The notes below the pieces were generated by a model that was given only the letters and a program-made list of their open reading frames with translations, did no database searches and was not told the origin of the DNA. From Progne subis subis (Eukaryota > Chordata > Aves > Passeriformes > Hirundinidae), in the NCBI GenBank assembly GCA_022316685.1, contig JAKJHU010000014.1, positions 3,033,001 through 3,097,000 of the forward strand: a stretch of 64,000 nucleotides of DNA. The letters are read 5' to 3'. Position numbers and translations under genes: made by a program. This document shows positions 48,283-60,900 of this stretch, one piece after another (within the stretch, counting starts at the first letter, position 1; each line of letters starts with the position of its first letter).

Positions 48283-49101
48283 CATCTGCTGCCTCCTCAC
48301 ATCCCCCAGACAGGAGCTCTCCCCATCCCACCTGGATGGAGTCATGCTGGAGTTTGTACTTTCAGGAGCAGAGAGGGCAATTCTCCAGATTCGCTCAGAA
48401 TAATTCCATCAGTTCAACATCTGGAATCAGGGAAGTTGTGCTGTAAAGATGGGGTGACTCCTTATCTTATTCACACCCCAAAGTCAGGCCTTTTACATTT
48501 ATGCTGCTGCTTTTATCTTGCCACTCCCCACTGAGCAAATTTTCGGGATCTTTTCAGGGTAACTGCAGTGACTGGAGCCCAGCAGCATAGCTGACCTCAG
48601 TGGAGCTGCTCAGGCACAGTTTGTCACCAGAGATGGACATGGGCTCTCCTCTCTCCCCACCACCTTCCCTGGCCCTACACAAATGGTGCCATTTCCATTC
48701 TCACTGCCACATGGATGCTCCCTGCATGTTTCTAGGGGTGTTCACTGCCATGGGGAGCATGGCACTGCCGTGGGTGGGAAGTCACCTGTCCACACCTCCA
48801 CGAGAATATCAATGTGACAAGTGCTTGGTGATCCCCTGTGCCTGTAAAACCTTGAAAAGGATGAGGGAGGCTCCAGCCCCTGGGGCACAGCACCCTGTGT
48901 GAAATGGGTGGAGGCAGAAAGTTGCCCCTCTCCAGACATGTGAGTTGGGTTTGTGCACTGATTTCTGCTTTCTCTGCTCTGTATTTATCAGTGAAGCAGG
49001 AGCTGGAAGTTTTATATTGCTTTAAAGCGAGGGATGGATGTAATGAGATGAGAAGCCCTCCAGAAACTCATTTAGGGACAAATTTTATTCTGTGCTCCTA
49101 C

Positions 49102-49297
49102 CTCAGAATTAATTTTCATTGTTTCCTCGGTGTGGTAGAGAAGAAGCTTCTGGCCAGAAGAGGTGAGATTAACATACACCTGCAGGCAGGGGTACTGAGA
49201 GATTTTCCAGCACTCTGGACCGCAGTTAAATGAGCAGTTAAAGGTTTCTGTGATGGATGCATTGAGAAGCGAGCACTGAGTCTCTTCTGTCCAGACA
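49102..49297 (-). CDS. KCNMB2: KCNMB2 coding exon 3: glycosylated extracellular loop
   Basis: The exon encodes residues 77-141, with the first base completing Ser76 (AG|T). It forms most of the large extracellular loop that contacts the BK alpha subunit and modulates toxin access in this family. Visible are five cysteines (84, 97, 101, 105, 113) of the eight typical of the beta-2 loop. Three N-glycosylation sequons are present at N88-A-S, N96-C-S and N119-L-T. All these positions agree with human beta-2 from memory. The acceptor is TAG (complement 49298-49300) and the donor is GTAGGA below 49102. The 196-base length and both phases fit the neighbouring exons. The alternative open frame across this region on the same strand is a shadow. 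Confidence 0.98.
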
Positions 49298-51762
49298 CTA
49301 AATAGGGAAAAAAAGAGACATTAGAGCATGGCAAGAATAGGCAAACAAGCACTAAAGCCATCTCAGGATTCCCATCAGAGGTGTACTGGGGACATCTTGC
49401 AGGAGAGGCTCCTGTGTTGCAGCAAAGCCCGGGCTGTCTCATGTCACACATCACAGACACTGTTCTATTCTGTAGTAGCCAAAGTTCAGCCTTTGGGCAC
49501 AAAATTACCCCATTCATTTATGTCTGTGTAGAAATGGAAAGTGAACTGTAACTCTGACCCTGGAGAAGGTATATTTGAAAGCAGCAGAGAAAGAAGAAAA
49601 CTGGGCAGCCTGCACTGGGGAGAGCACAACACACAGGGGGCTGCATGACAAGAAACCCTGAGCTAAGACTTGAAGGTTAACTCAAAGTCCAGGTCAATTT
49701 AAAGTGAAGGTTGAGAGAACAATTTTGAGTTAGCAGGGCATGGATTCTCACATACAGGAAGACATAGGAAGTGGTACCTCTCAAGGGGTGCCTCATGCAG
49801 CTCCACCTATGGGAAAGCTTTTCCTGGTGGCAGCTTGCTCGGTTTTCTGTAAGTAAAGCCAGTGGCTGTAACTTTTCTGCAGGATTTCATCTCATCTCCA
49901 GTTCACCAGAGGCTAAAGCTGGAATGATGGAGCCTGGCTGTGCACTGGCAATGGTCACTGGCATGTATTGAAAAATCTACAGCTGTGTTTTCCTTGGGGA
50001 AAGGGCACACTGAGGGCACTGCAAAAAGCCCTTTGTGGGCTGGGGGAAGGTTTCACCCGGGGTTTCCATTTAATTGGGCTCAGCCCCTCAGCTCACCCCC
50101 AATGTGGATGTCTTCCCCTGCCATAAAGGGGATGAGGGTCTGCTTGCCCCTCAAAACACCTATGAGAGGCTTTACATAGTAAGTGATATCAAAGATTTCT
50201 GAGTAATTCTATTGCTGTTTTACTTTGGCAGTAATTCTGCTTGTATATTCCATTTTACATTTGTATTAAATTATGCTATGTTTTCTGGGGGGAAATTGAA
50301 TGAAAGGATTTTTCCCCCCTCCCAGGCAGTATTTGTTGGAAGGGTTTTGCTGTAAAGGAGAATAACTCCTGAGGAGATCCATCTGTGTGGAAAAGTGACA
50401 GCAAAGGCTCCTGGGTTGTCTTTGCCTCACTTTCACCTTTCTGCCTGTTGTTTTATTCATGCAGGGGGGTAATAAAGTAACACCTGCCTACCACAGACTT
50501 GTGAAGATGGAATAGTTGATACTTTGGAGGTGCTTAGATAACTTATGGCAATTTTTTTTCACATATCTTATAATATAAATCAACTCTTTCCACATGAGCA
50601 ATTTTGACCTTAGCAGCCTCTGCAATTGACCCTGATATTCTGGAAGATCTGGGAGAGCAATTTGGAATAGCAAATGCTCTTGGATACTTAACAGGTCTTG
50701 ATCTCAGTTTTCAAAATCTAAATTTTGCCATGATTTAAAAAGGGACAAATAACTTTATCCCATAAATAAGATGCTGTGAACCAGTACAACTCATCCTCAT
50801 CTGTATTCCTCACTACTGCAGGGTCAAAAGGGAATATTCTTGGGTGGGCGCACCAGTATAATTGAGGATGTTCACACCAGTCGGCTGTAGACTCTTCTTG
50901 TATGTGCCCAAAGAAGAAGCCTGTGGTGTTTAACCCGAAATGTTCCAGGTATGTGCCCCTGCCTTAGTGTGGTTTGGGACATGGCAGATTAGTATGTTGA
51001 TCCCCAGTTACACATTTTTCCTTCTCTTAACTCCACCAATCAGGGCAGAAAAAAACCCATTGCTGACAGCCCTGTTGCAGTCTGTGCTGGATTTTAAATA
51101 GGGCTGATGCTTGAAAACTGATTACAAATGTTGTTAATGAATCACAGGCCAAACTCTCTGCTTGGTGGCAGAGGAGAAAGCCAGAGAAAGCCTCAGAAAA
51201 ATTAAGCGCAGTGCAGGAACGATGAAAGATGGTCATTCACTTTCAGCAAATTGCTATCTTTCATGAGGATTTCACTTGTTAAAATGGAAGTAATAACCAA
51301 CATGGAAAACTACATGCTACAAAGAGCTTGATTTCTTTCCCAAACTAATTCCCCATCCTTCATTTGGAAGCATACTGTTTCTCAAGGCTGCAAAATATTT
51401 TCTGCTCATTTGTCCTGACTCTGGGCTTTGCAGCAAGAGCCCCTGAGAAGCTTATAAGGTTCAGCAGGCTGCAGGCCAGCTGATATGGATATTATACTGG
51501 TGTTAAACTGTGCCAAGTCTAAAGTCTGTGGATTGAGATTTTGTCAAACAGGGATCGAATTCTTCCCCCACTTAATGCCAGCATTACTCGAATTGCTTTC
51601 ACTGTGGCTGCTCCCAGTTTATACTGAGGCAAGGAGGTGCAGAGTCAGGTCTGCGTTGACCAAACGAATAATTATAAAACTTCAATAAAAAGAGACAAAG
51701 AATAAACCACATGAGGTCAGATGGAGCAGGGGGTCTGGGACCAGAGACAACCATGAAATTAC
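49298..51762 (-). other. KCNMB2: KCNMB2 intron 2
   Basis: A 2465-base phase-2 intron with donor GTAATT (complement 51762-51757) and acceptor TAG (49300-49298). It is mostly AT-rich unique sequence. I recognised no repeat or exon within it. Confidence 0.9.
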
Positions 51763-51933
51763 CTTTGCATGTAGGAGCGTAGCAGCGTGATTCCCAGCAG
51801 GAAGTACATCATGATAGAGCACACCATCATGGCCAGCCCGAGGAGTATGGCCCGGTCTTCTCCAGCTTTTAGGGCTGTGACTGTTTTCCTTTTGTCCAGT
51901 AGGTCGTGATCCCTGATTTTTTGGTAAATATTT
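51763..51933 (-). CDS. KCNMB2: KCNMB2 coding exon 2: cytosolic linker and TM1
   Basis: The exon completes Arg19 (AG|A) and encodes residues 20-75. The 'chain' region (NIYQKIRDHDLLDKRK) connects the N-terminal inactivation ball to the first membrane helix. The helix lies at about residues 47-70, rich in Leu, Met and Ile (AILLGLAMMVCSIMMYFLLG), followed by LRSYMQ leading into the loop. The acceptor is CAG (complement 51934-51936) and the donor is GTAATT after CAAAG. From memory the segment is essentially identical to human beta-2. The 171-base length and both phase-2 junctions fit a continuous 235-residue protein. Confidence 0.98.
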
Positions 51934-54900
51934 CTGAGGTTGAAAACAATACATTCTTATGTGAAGTTCATATTTAACCATCAATGCAGCCTCTACAGGG
52001 TGGGCAGTTCCACCTCCATACCCATCTCACAGGAGAGAAAAGCTTAAAGGTCCTCAGGTGTCCTTTTGAAGGGATTCACTCTGACCTGGTGGAAACTTAT
52101 TCATCTCCAAAATAAATTACAACCATTTCTGAAAAGGTAAAAAAACCCCTTACAGCAAATACACATACTAAACACTCGTGCCAGCTCAGTAAATCCTTCT
52201 TTGGTACAGCCTCTTTGGCCCAGTAGAATTATCCCAGAGGTGCATTTGACCTGCCAGTGCCATCTTAGGCCACAAGAAGATGTTCAGTTGTATGAGGTGT
52301 TTTTTCTCTAGCTCATCAGGGTAACAGGTCTTATGTTACCACATGTAGGAAACAGCCTGAAGAAAGTCATCATTCATATTATCCGAAAGGACTGTGCTCT
52401 CTTTTGATCCACTACAGGTTATTGGTTTGGGCAATTTTAAGCCCTGAGTGTGACTCAAAGCTCATGAAACACTATGGGGATTTTACAGCTGATTTCTATT
52501 GTTATTTATTTATTTATTTATTTTAAAATTATTTATTTTTTAATTTTTTTTTTTTAATTGGGAGCTTATTTACTTTATTCATAAAACAGCTTTCTGGAAG
52601 GCCAGTTACTCATTACAGCGAAAACCCTCGCAGAAAATTATCCACCAGAGCTATTTGTTCTGGGATTAAAAAGAAAAATAAAAAAAGAATTAAAAAAAAG
52701 AAGGAAAAGAAGATACAAGAAACCATTCCCCCTTCAGCAGAGAGTCCTTTGCATTTTCTAACCGTAAGTCCTTCCTTCATCTCTGAGCCTTTGATGATTC
52801 AATGGGTCATGAGGACACAATGGTGGAGAAGGAAATATTTGAGTACATTTCAAACACACTCAAACTTTGTGGGTTTAAAATGTACTTACAGACCTGAGGC
52901 TGGTCAAAATCTCCTGTGTTTTCTGTTATGGTTCTTTTGAATCATCCAGGCAGCACCCGAAGCATGTGAACCGCACACCTCTGAGCCCTGGCACCACCAT
53001 AACATGGACACAGTGGGAGAAGTTCCTCTTCTACTGTCTGCAAAATGGCAGGTGAGCAACATCAACGTCACTTTGGGCTCTGGCAAACCCACCACTCGTT
53101 TGAGCTGAAGCCACCAAGTTTCACTCACCCATGGGGAAAAAAAACAATCACTGAGTCAGGTCGACCAGAGAATTTACATTGAAAATTAGGGATAAAGAAA
53201 TAGAGATAAGACAGATGTAAAATCAGACATAAACACAGTAGAAGCAACAGCAAAAAATATGTTTAATCATAGACTCCCTGAGACTGGAATTGAATTTCTA
53301 TTTAGATGATGAGTCATAGTCAGAAAAAGCACATATGGTGTGGGGTTTTATAGCAAAAATCTTGCTTAGATGGTACTGCAGTCAGCAGTCTCCCATACCT
53401 AAGAACCAAAGAGGTCTTTTCATCCAACTGTAGTTTACATTTTTAGGTGTCCATGGTTTCTCTTCGAAACCCTCCTTTAAAGCTTGTCAGTGTTTTCCTA
53501 GCTGGAAATGAAATGGTAATTCAGCCTGTCAAGATTTTCTCTGCTGTTCAGGAGAAAAAATGCATTGTAAACTGGCAGATGCAATTGCCTTCAAAGAAGG
53601 AATGTAGAGTAATAATCTAATGTTAGTTTTCTATTATTATTTATCAAACTGTATTTAACTGCTGCCATTAGGATTTGCATTGCTCCCAAATGGAAGCAGA
53701 CAGGAAGGCAGAGATTTCCATGCAGTTCCAGCACATTAAATGATCACACAGCATAGCTTGTGTCGATGTGTAGGCACAGAACAGGCACAAAACAGGCCCA
53801 GTGCAATCACTCACGAGTGTCAAAGGACATAAAAGGGATACAAGTGGAGGATTTTAAAACAAATAGCTAATTGACATTGGTTACAAGTGCTTCCCATGTG
53901 GCCTGGAGCCAAGGAACGTGCCATCAGAGGCAAAAAAAGGATGGACTGAAGGGTGTGTAGTGAAAATGAGCTACCTGGCAAAGGTGACTGGTCACCACCT
54001 GCATCTTCCAAGCTCACCTACCACAGGAAATAAAACTAAAGAACGCTCTGCCTCAGAGGTCAGGCTCGGAGCAATGCTTCCGTTGCTCATTTGTAAATAT
54101 TTTTTATTCAAAGCCCTGAACAACAGCAAAGTGATTGTCTTGTACACCTCACTGAGGGCTTTTTTCCCTGAATCCCTGCCAGGAGCCAGCCTGGTGACCC
54201 TGCTGGGGCAGGTGGTGGTGTGGCACGTGCCAGCCCGTGCCAGCAGTCCTGCCACAGCTCAGAGGACAAGGCTGAGCAACCCTCCCTCCTCCTCCTCCTC
54301 ACGCCTGTGCCTGCACTGGGGAGAGGCCAATTCCCTTTGTGCACACTGGGAACTTCAGCTGTTACAAAACTTGGCATTTTTGCCCCTTAGAGCCCTGGTT
54401 TGGGGAGCACAGTATGTTTTGCCCAGTATTTGGCCACAAAGAGAGCAGTCTGAGCACCTCCCTCGCTGGGGCAGCAGCAGTGAGCGTGCAGCTGTGTCGG
54501 GATGGGTTCTTGTACCTGTGAACTTTTGGCACAGCTCAGGGCCTCTCCCTGCTGGGTCAGCTGGAATAACACCGTGCTTATCTGGCTGGTTTTGGATCCC
54601 AGAGCTGCCCAGCCACAGTCAGCTGCCTGCTGTGCTGTGTTGGAATACAGGTCTCTGCATCCCAGACGCTGCTCAAGTGACTCCATCTAACACTTGTGAT
54701 TACCTGTGATAACTCCCTGAACCACATCCAGGGGGCTGCTGGTTTTTAAAGAAGCTCCAGCTGGCAGAACACGGGGCCTCCCTGACCTGTGCAAAGGCAT
54801 TTAACAGGAAGCAAGCCCCCAGGGACAAAAGATCTTTGTGCCCTTGATCACTTCCAAACCGAAGTTCTCCCCTGCTAAGTTTCCATGTCCTTTCTGCCAA

Positions 54901-57850
54901 GTTGCTCAGAGGATGAAGACTGGCTGCTCTGCCCAGGCTCAGGTGCCAGAGAGGAGATCTCAGCTGTGACTGTGCCTGCTGGGCACAGAGCAGAGATTTC
55001 CCTCTCCATGTCCCTGCACAGCAGCAGTGCAGGGATCCCTCTGCAATGTGGTCAGCAGATCCTTCTGTGTCTCCTGCTCCAAAATGAGCAGTACTAAGAG
55101 CTCTGTAAAGAGTGCTAAGTGTCCTCATGGGAAAGTTAGAATCACCAGGCACCAGCAATTACTTTATTTCTTTCAAATAAATACAGATTACCTACCTTCA
55201 AAGCCCTCCCCCTGCAAACTGACCATGGTGTGACACCGAGGGAGACATTGCCTCCTCTGGGCTTTCTCAGACAGCGATGCCTGCCTGCCTGAATAACTCA
55301 GAATGACTTTGAATTCACATTCACTTCTCTGATATCACATTTGTTATGCAGATGTCACTCAAATTACCTCGTGGTGAGGTGTTCACTGGTATCAGAAATC
55401 CTTGAATGCAATGGTCAGAAACGACTCCTGTATCTTACCTGCAGAATTCCCTGTGTTCAGGGATTTTTCTGCTCAGAAGACACCTTCTTTACATTTTTCT
55501 TTACAGGTATATTTGGCTGTACGAGTTTTTGCTAGTAGACTATGGCAACAGGAAATCTCTCTGGAGCCCTCAGAATAGACTCAGTGATGGTTGCAAGGGG
55601 ATTCCTATAGATATTAACAGATTTGTTCACTCAATTCCTTCCCTCTTCCTCACCAAAACTGAACCAAATCAAACCAAGCCAGTGCTTTTTTTTTCCCAAT
55701 GCTTGCAACGTTGTGGAGAGCCTCTTTGACAGCTGAGACACAATGTGAGCTTGACTAGTTTTCCAAAGCATAAAATGTGGGAATTGTCCATGGCTGAAAC
55801 AGCAATGAAACAGAGATACTCTGGTGCTGATCCTGCAAAAAGAGATGCCTGAGAGATACCTTCCACCCAGGAGTTGAATCCTTTAGAGCAAGTGGCTCAT
55901 TGCAACACAGTTAATATTATGGTGCAACCCCTCAAAAGTCAGTGGTTGTAGCATATGTTGGGTGACAAGTTTGCTGATCCATATGACAGTCTTCCTGCCT
56001 GAAGTTTAAAGAGTAAAATTCCTTGGAAAGGGTCATTTGAGGTGAGCCATTTCTCTAAAAGGCACCACTTGTTTGATATAATGATGGCACTGGTGACCTT
56101 ACATGTGTTAAAATCACTGCCAGACGCTGGAGGATGAGTTTCTCCCACTAACAGCACTTGCTCTGTGTTCACACCTCTCCTCTGCAGCCCTCAGGCTGCC
56201 CTCAGCACTCACTTATTTCCATCTTCTTTTCTTCCCTTTCCCTCCTGCACTTTATTAATCACTCACAAGGTACAAAGAAGACCTTCTGCACAGCTCTACA
56301 GAACCTCTTGGGAAATAAACCCACCCAAAAGCTTGTCAAGATATCTGAATTTACCATGGCTGGTGTGCAGGCGTAGAGATACTGCTCCCTATTCCCTGTT
56401 TCTGCAGGCAGGCAGGGATGAGCTCTGCCTGGATTTATACTGACCAGACTCTGGTGAGCCCTCAGACCTGGCTTCAAGGCACGGTGAGAGTCAAAGGCTG
56501 TGTTAATCAGGAACTTCCAGCCAGCCCAAAGTGTGGGCAGATATCTCCTCCAAGTGTCTAACCTTGGACCACGACAGCGTTCTGAAGCAGAAAGGCATTA
56601 GCCTGGGGAAAGTTCAGTTAAAGAAGAGACTGGCAGAAGTACAGGAGGCATTTAGACAACCAGCTCCGATGAAAGTCCATGCTACAAAGCTGGCCTTTTT
56701 GTCCTCAAAATATCTGTTTGGGATCAGATAATCCAAAGAGCCGAACACATGTGCAACCTTTGCAGAAACATTCAGCGGATCGGCCAATTCTCCAAAGGAT
56801 CTCAGGGTCCTGAGGGCAGCTCTGCTGCCTGAATTCAGGAGTGCATATTCCCAAGCAGATGCCAACAGTAATATCTCATTAGAATTACTGAAGAGCGCAT
56901 TTTGTTAATTGGCACTGTGCATACATTGATATCTGTTTTTGTTTCACTGGAGTGTGATTTTTTGGGCTCACAATTAATAGTGACTGCAAGAGGAACTGAA
57001 GGAGAGGTGGGAAGGGGCAAAGGAAAGAAAAGAAAGGCAAATGTGTCCTTGTTGTGACAAGACAAGCTGTCCGGCAAATCCTGCTACAAAGAAGAGGGAT
57101 TTTTGAAGGATGAAGCTGAGCATTACAGACAATTGTTCTTTCATCATTGATATTTAACATCTTTTGTTCCCAGCTGAGCACTGCCTTTGTCTGTGGACAT
57201 CAAACCTCTCCTTCCCTTTCCTTCTCTTTGGCACATTTCCCTGCTCCCCTGGGAGATCCAGTAACTCATTTATTCCTCTGTCTCCTTCAGCCTGTTCCCT
57301 GCAGCAACACCACTCAAGTGGGTTGGTGAGCCACCAGCTCACTTTCCAGCAGCTAAACAACCCCCAGCTACTGTGCAAAGCATTGCACACACACTCATCC
57401 TCTCACGTGCACTTGTGCAACCAGAAAGCATCCCTGGCAGCTGGATGCACCCTTCAGATGTGCAACAGCACTGTGGGGCAGTGATCTGCCTGGGGGGGAG
57501 TGTGGCCGATGGCTGGAGGCAGGACACCTGCCAAAAGCATGAAGGCTTCACAGGGTTGGGGCTACAAACCTGTGGCTGGGGATTAGTGTGCTTTTAAACC
57601 TAAATGGCCACGGTGTGCTGCTGATGTCCTGACAACAAGGAGGACTTTGGCCATGGCTCTGGCATTATTCCTCCACTCTGCTTTGGCTTGGTAACCGTGG
57701 CACTCCTGTGCCTGGTGGAGCAGCAGCCCGGGTTGTGAGGCACCCTTTGCATCCCTCCTACTTCTCCAGTGCCACCAGCGGGGAGAAGCCACGGGCTGCA
57801 CTCATGAATATTCAAACCCATAAGAGACAATCAGCACGGGCGCCGTTTAC
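51934..57850 (-). other. KCNMB2: KCNMB2 intron 1 (after the start-codon exon)
   Basis: A 5917-base phase-2 intron with donor GTAAAC (complement 57850-57845) and acceptor CAG (51936-51934). It contains a TTTA-rich low-complexity tract at 52503-52555. The longest open frame of the window, 263 codons at 53918-54709 on +, lies here but has no recognisable domain and shows low-complexity Ser and Leu runs. I regard it as non-coding. Confidence 0.9.
52503..52555. repeat. (TTTA)n-rich low-complexity tract
   Basis: Tandem TTTA/TATT units merge into T-runs (TATTTATTTATTTATTTTAA, then AATTATTTATTTTTTAATT and a T12 run). It is a decayed microsatellite in intron 1 of KCNMB2. Confidence 0.9.
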
Positions 57851-57906
57851 CTTTTCTCATCGTGTCTGTAAGATGTTGATCCCCGGCCACTGGTCCAAAT
57901 AAACAT
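57851..57906 (-). CDS. KCNMB2: KCNMB2 coding exon 1: start codon and inactivation ball
   Basis: ATG at 57906-57904 begins MFIWTSGRGSTSYRHDEK, and AG is left for Arg19. The Phe-Ile-Trp motif at residues 2-4 is the hydrophobic tip known in beta-2 to plug the BK pore and cause rapid N-type inactivation. The start is chosen because that motif must be at the free N-terminus and because the joined exons then give exactly 235 residues, the human length. An A at -3 gives an acceptable initiation context. Residues 9 and 11 (Gly, Thr) appear to differ from human (Thr, Ser). The frame stays open upstream of this ATG (see findings). Joined CDS: complement of 42591-42875, 49102-49297, 51763-51933 and 57851-57906. 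Confidence 0.97.
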
Positions 57907-57961
57907 TTTAGAGGGTTGCCCAGTGTTGGCTCTGCTCGCTGCAGTGGGACGATGGAAGGAC
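57907..57961 (-). other. KCNMB2: KCNMB2 5' UTR segment of the start-codon exon
   Basis: Upstream of the ATG on the - strand, a strong acceptor (pyrimidine tract ATCCCTCTTCCCCCAG, CAG at complement 57964-57962) would start the exon at 57961, giving 55 bases of 5' UTR here. An upstream noncoding exon is therefore expected further right, as in mammals. A weaker alternative acceptor (CACTGCAG) lies closer to the ATG. Confidence 0.6.
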
Positions 57962-60900
57962 CTGGGGGAAGAGGGATAACTTTTGTCACTGCCCATCCCA
58001 CGTGGCAGAGCACATAATATCCAGTGTGCCAGATCCCCTGTGGCCATGCCCCATGTGCTCTGAAGATGGATCACTTCTTAACTCCAGGTGAGATGTAAAA
58101 TGATGGGGGTGAGAGACCAGTGTGCTAGAATGGAGAATAAATCCCATTAGCCCCACTGGCAAAAGGTGAGGCTGGCTAATCAGGCTTAGCTCTGCTCCAC
58201 GCTGCAAAGGATTCATACCATGGGTGAGAAATCATCAGTGGTTTAAGAAAAAGTAATAGCTGTGTCTAGTGTTCTTATGGCAGTATTTTTTAGGGACAAA
58301 ATGTCTATTGCTTAAGCATACACACACTCATTACAGGTTTTTAGTTGTTCTGCAGCTCTCTGTAAGGTGAGGCTCTCAGGGAAGATGTCTGAATGAGGCA
58401 CGAGTATAAGATGTAAATGCAGCATTTTGTGGAAATGTAACTGCTATGACAAAGATATCTTTTCCTGTGGAGAAATTGCTATCCCCAGGCCATTTGGCCA
58501 GACAGTTAGATACCTGCCCAAAGACTTTTTTGTTTCATTTCACTGTATGAGATCTGTTGCCTTCTCTCAGGGTCTCAGGCCATATTGGACTTGTTAGTGG
58601 GGCTATGGCTCCCCTTGTAACCCCTCTAAATTTCTTCTGGTTTTAGTGAGGAATTGGGCCATTCCTACGAAGGCTGCATTTTGCATTGTTTCACAGCACA
58701 ACATTTTGTGGTTTTAAGGCATTCAGATAAAAGCTTAAGGAAAAAAAAATATTCCAGATACAAAATACTTCATTGTGAAGTTTTCATACACTGGGGGCCA
58801 TTGTTTAGCTCACTGAAAAATAAACCTGATGTCTGATGCTGTCAACAGAGAAGGCACCTGATCTGGGAAAGTCTCTAATGTCACTGTCTCCATAATCATG
58901 CAAAGGGCTAATTTCAATATTTGCATAGTGGTGAACCAGGAGAATACTTAAATACTGTAGAGGTGGCTGCAGGGGAAGTCTGACATGGACAGGAGCCAAA
59001 ATCCATCTGTGTGCAGACAGGCTGATGGTGCTGAGGGACTGGGCATTCCACCTGGAGTCAGCCCAGAGCCCCCACCAAGGGCCTATGACACAACCCCAGG
59101 CCAAATTCACACCCTGGTTGGGCAGCTGGATGGACAAACTGGCCAAACTGGTGTTCCTGTCACCTCATCCCTGCTGGGATCCTGCTGTTGTGCTTAGATG
59201 CTGGCTCGGGACTGGGACTTGCAGACAAGGACCTTGCTTAAAACAAGAGCTGGCAATATTTGATGAAGCTTTTGGCTGCATTTGTGAACAGCAAACTGGA
59301 CAAGAAGGTAGTCCAAAGGAAGGGAGGAAGAAGGAGGGGAGTCTCCTCCAGCCCCTTCCCTGATTCTGTGGTCATCATTGCACTCTGAATGCCAAGAAGA
59401 ATTCTGTTCTTTCCTCACAACCACTGTAGTAAAGTGTTGGGGAATAAACAACAACATAAGGCACTATGTCCCTGAAATAACTACAATTTAAAAGGTAAAG
59501 TAGCATCTGCTGAGATCTAATTAACATAGCCAACAACTAAGTTTTTTATAGTGATATTGATAGAAATTTCACTTGTAAGACCTTGAGCCAAATCCTCACA
59601 CTGCTGGATGAGATTTTACCCACATTACCTCAGACAGCAGCGCAGTGACCCAGGTGGTGCTTCTGCTCCAGGCCGTGCAGGAGGGGTCACACCAACTACC
59701 CAAGGGACAATTGCATGCTGGACTGAGCCTGTCCCAGGCTGAGTCCCTTAATGCTGGAAAATAAAGTTATGGATGTGCCATTGCACTCTTCAGGGTGTCC
59801 CACACTACAGGAAAGCCTGGCTGGTTGTGCTGCCACAGCCTGAGTGGTCCCAGAGCCATCAGGAAACACTGGTGAATGCTATTCAAGAGCCTTTTCTTAA
59901 TTAGCAGAACTTGGGCACACATTAGAGCACATCAGCAGCAGCTTCTGCCACCTGCCTGAGCCTACAGGGACACCTGGGCAGGGCTCCCTGAGCAGGGAGC
60001 CAGATTTATAAAGCTCCAGAGCAAATTGCAGGAGCACTGCTGGGCTGGGAGCTGGGTGAGAGGGTCTGGCCCACTGAGGGGATGCCAGAGAAGGAAAAGG
60101 GATGCTTCTCTTCCCAGTGAAGTTGGAGTGATTTCAGACTCCCCTATGGTGCCAGTGCCCTGGAGCAGTCCATATGTGACAGCTTTAATGCTGCCTGCTT
60201 CGTTAGCTGAGCAATCCAAGCTAAATACCACTATTTAACACACAATTGCACACCTAATTTTGTGTAAAACTGTAATGCTGATGACATCATAAGACTATTC
60301 CAGAGGTCAACATAAGTGACTGAAGTCCATGGTTCCTTTAGGCAGGGGTTAGATGTTAGGTTAAATCATCTTGTGCACCGCCAACCATACTAACCATACA
60401 AACTCTCCAAGACCCTTCTTTGAAGGCCTTTGGAGGGTTCATAACCTCCAAAGCTGCAGCCTTCACGAGCATTCTCTGCCCCACCAGGTCAGTTAACTAA
60501 CTCCCATGGCTTTCTCCTCTCCTGGGTAAGTCTCTAGGCAGGACTGTGAAACGTGTTTATTCACGTCTCCTTTTCTTTTTTCTGGGAAAACAAAACTTTT
60601 TTTTTTTTTTTTTTTTCCCTTGCTTCTCAGAGTCAGCTTCTGGCAACTTATTTTTATAATGCAACAAGTAATCAGCCTGTGAAACTCATTACTGCAGGAT
60701 GTCAGCCTCGCATTCAGAGCGGATTGTGTTATTGCTTGAACAGACGGAGCACCCAAAGCCAACAAAAATACCTGTTAAAAACAGTGGAGAAGAGACGCTT
60801 CAAGCTGCTTTTTTGACTACCAGGACTCTGTGGGAGATATTCCTATAGAGCAGGTTATCTACAGGCTGCTGTAGTTGTGATTTTGCTAGTTAGGATGTTG

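Larger units (their letters stand above)
42876..49101 (-). other. KCNMB2: KCNMB2 intron 3
   Basis: A 6226-base phase-0 intron with donor GTAGGA at 49101-49096 and acceptor CAG at 42878-42876. It contains a CR1 fragment (45716-45825), a TTTG/TTGG compound microsatellite with a T20 run (47027-47089) and a short 12-mer tandem repeat (48247-48282). Low-GC segments at about 44230-44420, 46255-46400 and 47480-47600 look like possible conserved noncoding sequence. No extra exon is supported. Confidence 0.9.

Noticed and set aside
53918..54709. Longest open frame of the window (263 codons, +), a possible gene inside KCNMB2 intron 1
   Set aside because: It has no recognisable domain or plausible start context. 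It contains low-complexity Ser and Leu runs, and competing frames of similar openness lie on the other strand in a locally GC-rich, stop-poor segment.
59220..59375. Possible CR1 3' end (CCCTTCCCTGATTCTGTGG)
   Set aside because: Only the last dozen or so bases resemble CR1 (GATTCTGTG), and the preceding sequence does not follow the consensus.
60553..60816. Acceptor-like T20-CCCTTGCTTCTCAG on + followed by an open frame
   Set aside because: It is on the strand opposite KCNMB2, and no matching donor or recognisable protein was seen. The pyrimidine tract is a homopolymer repeat.
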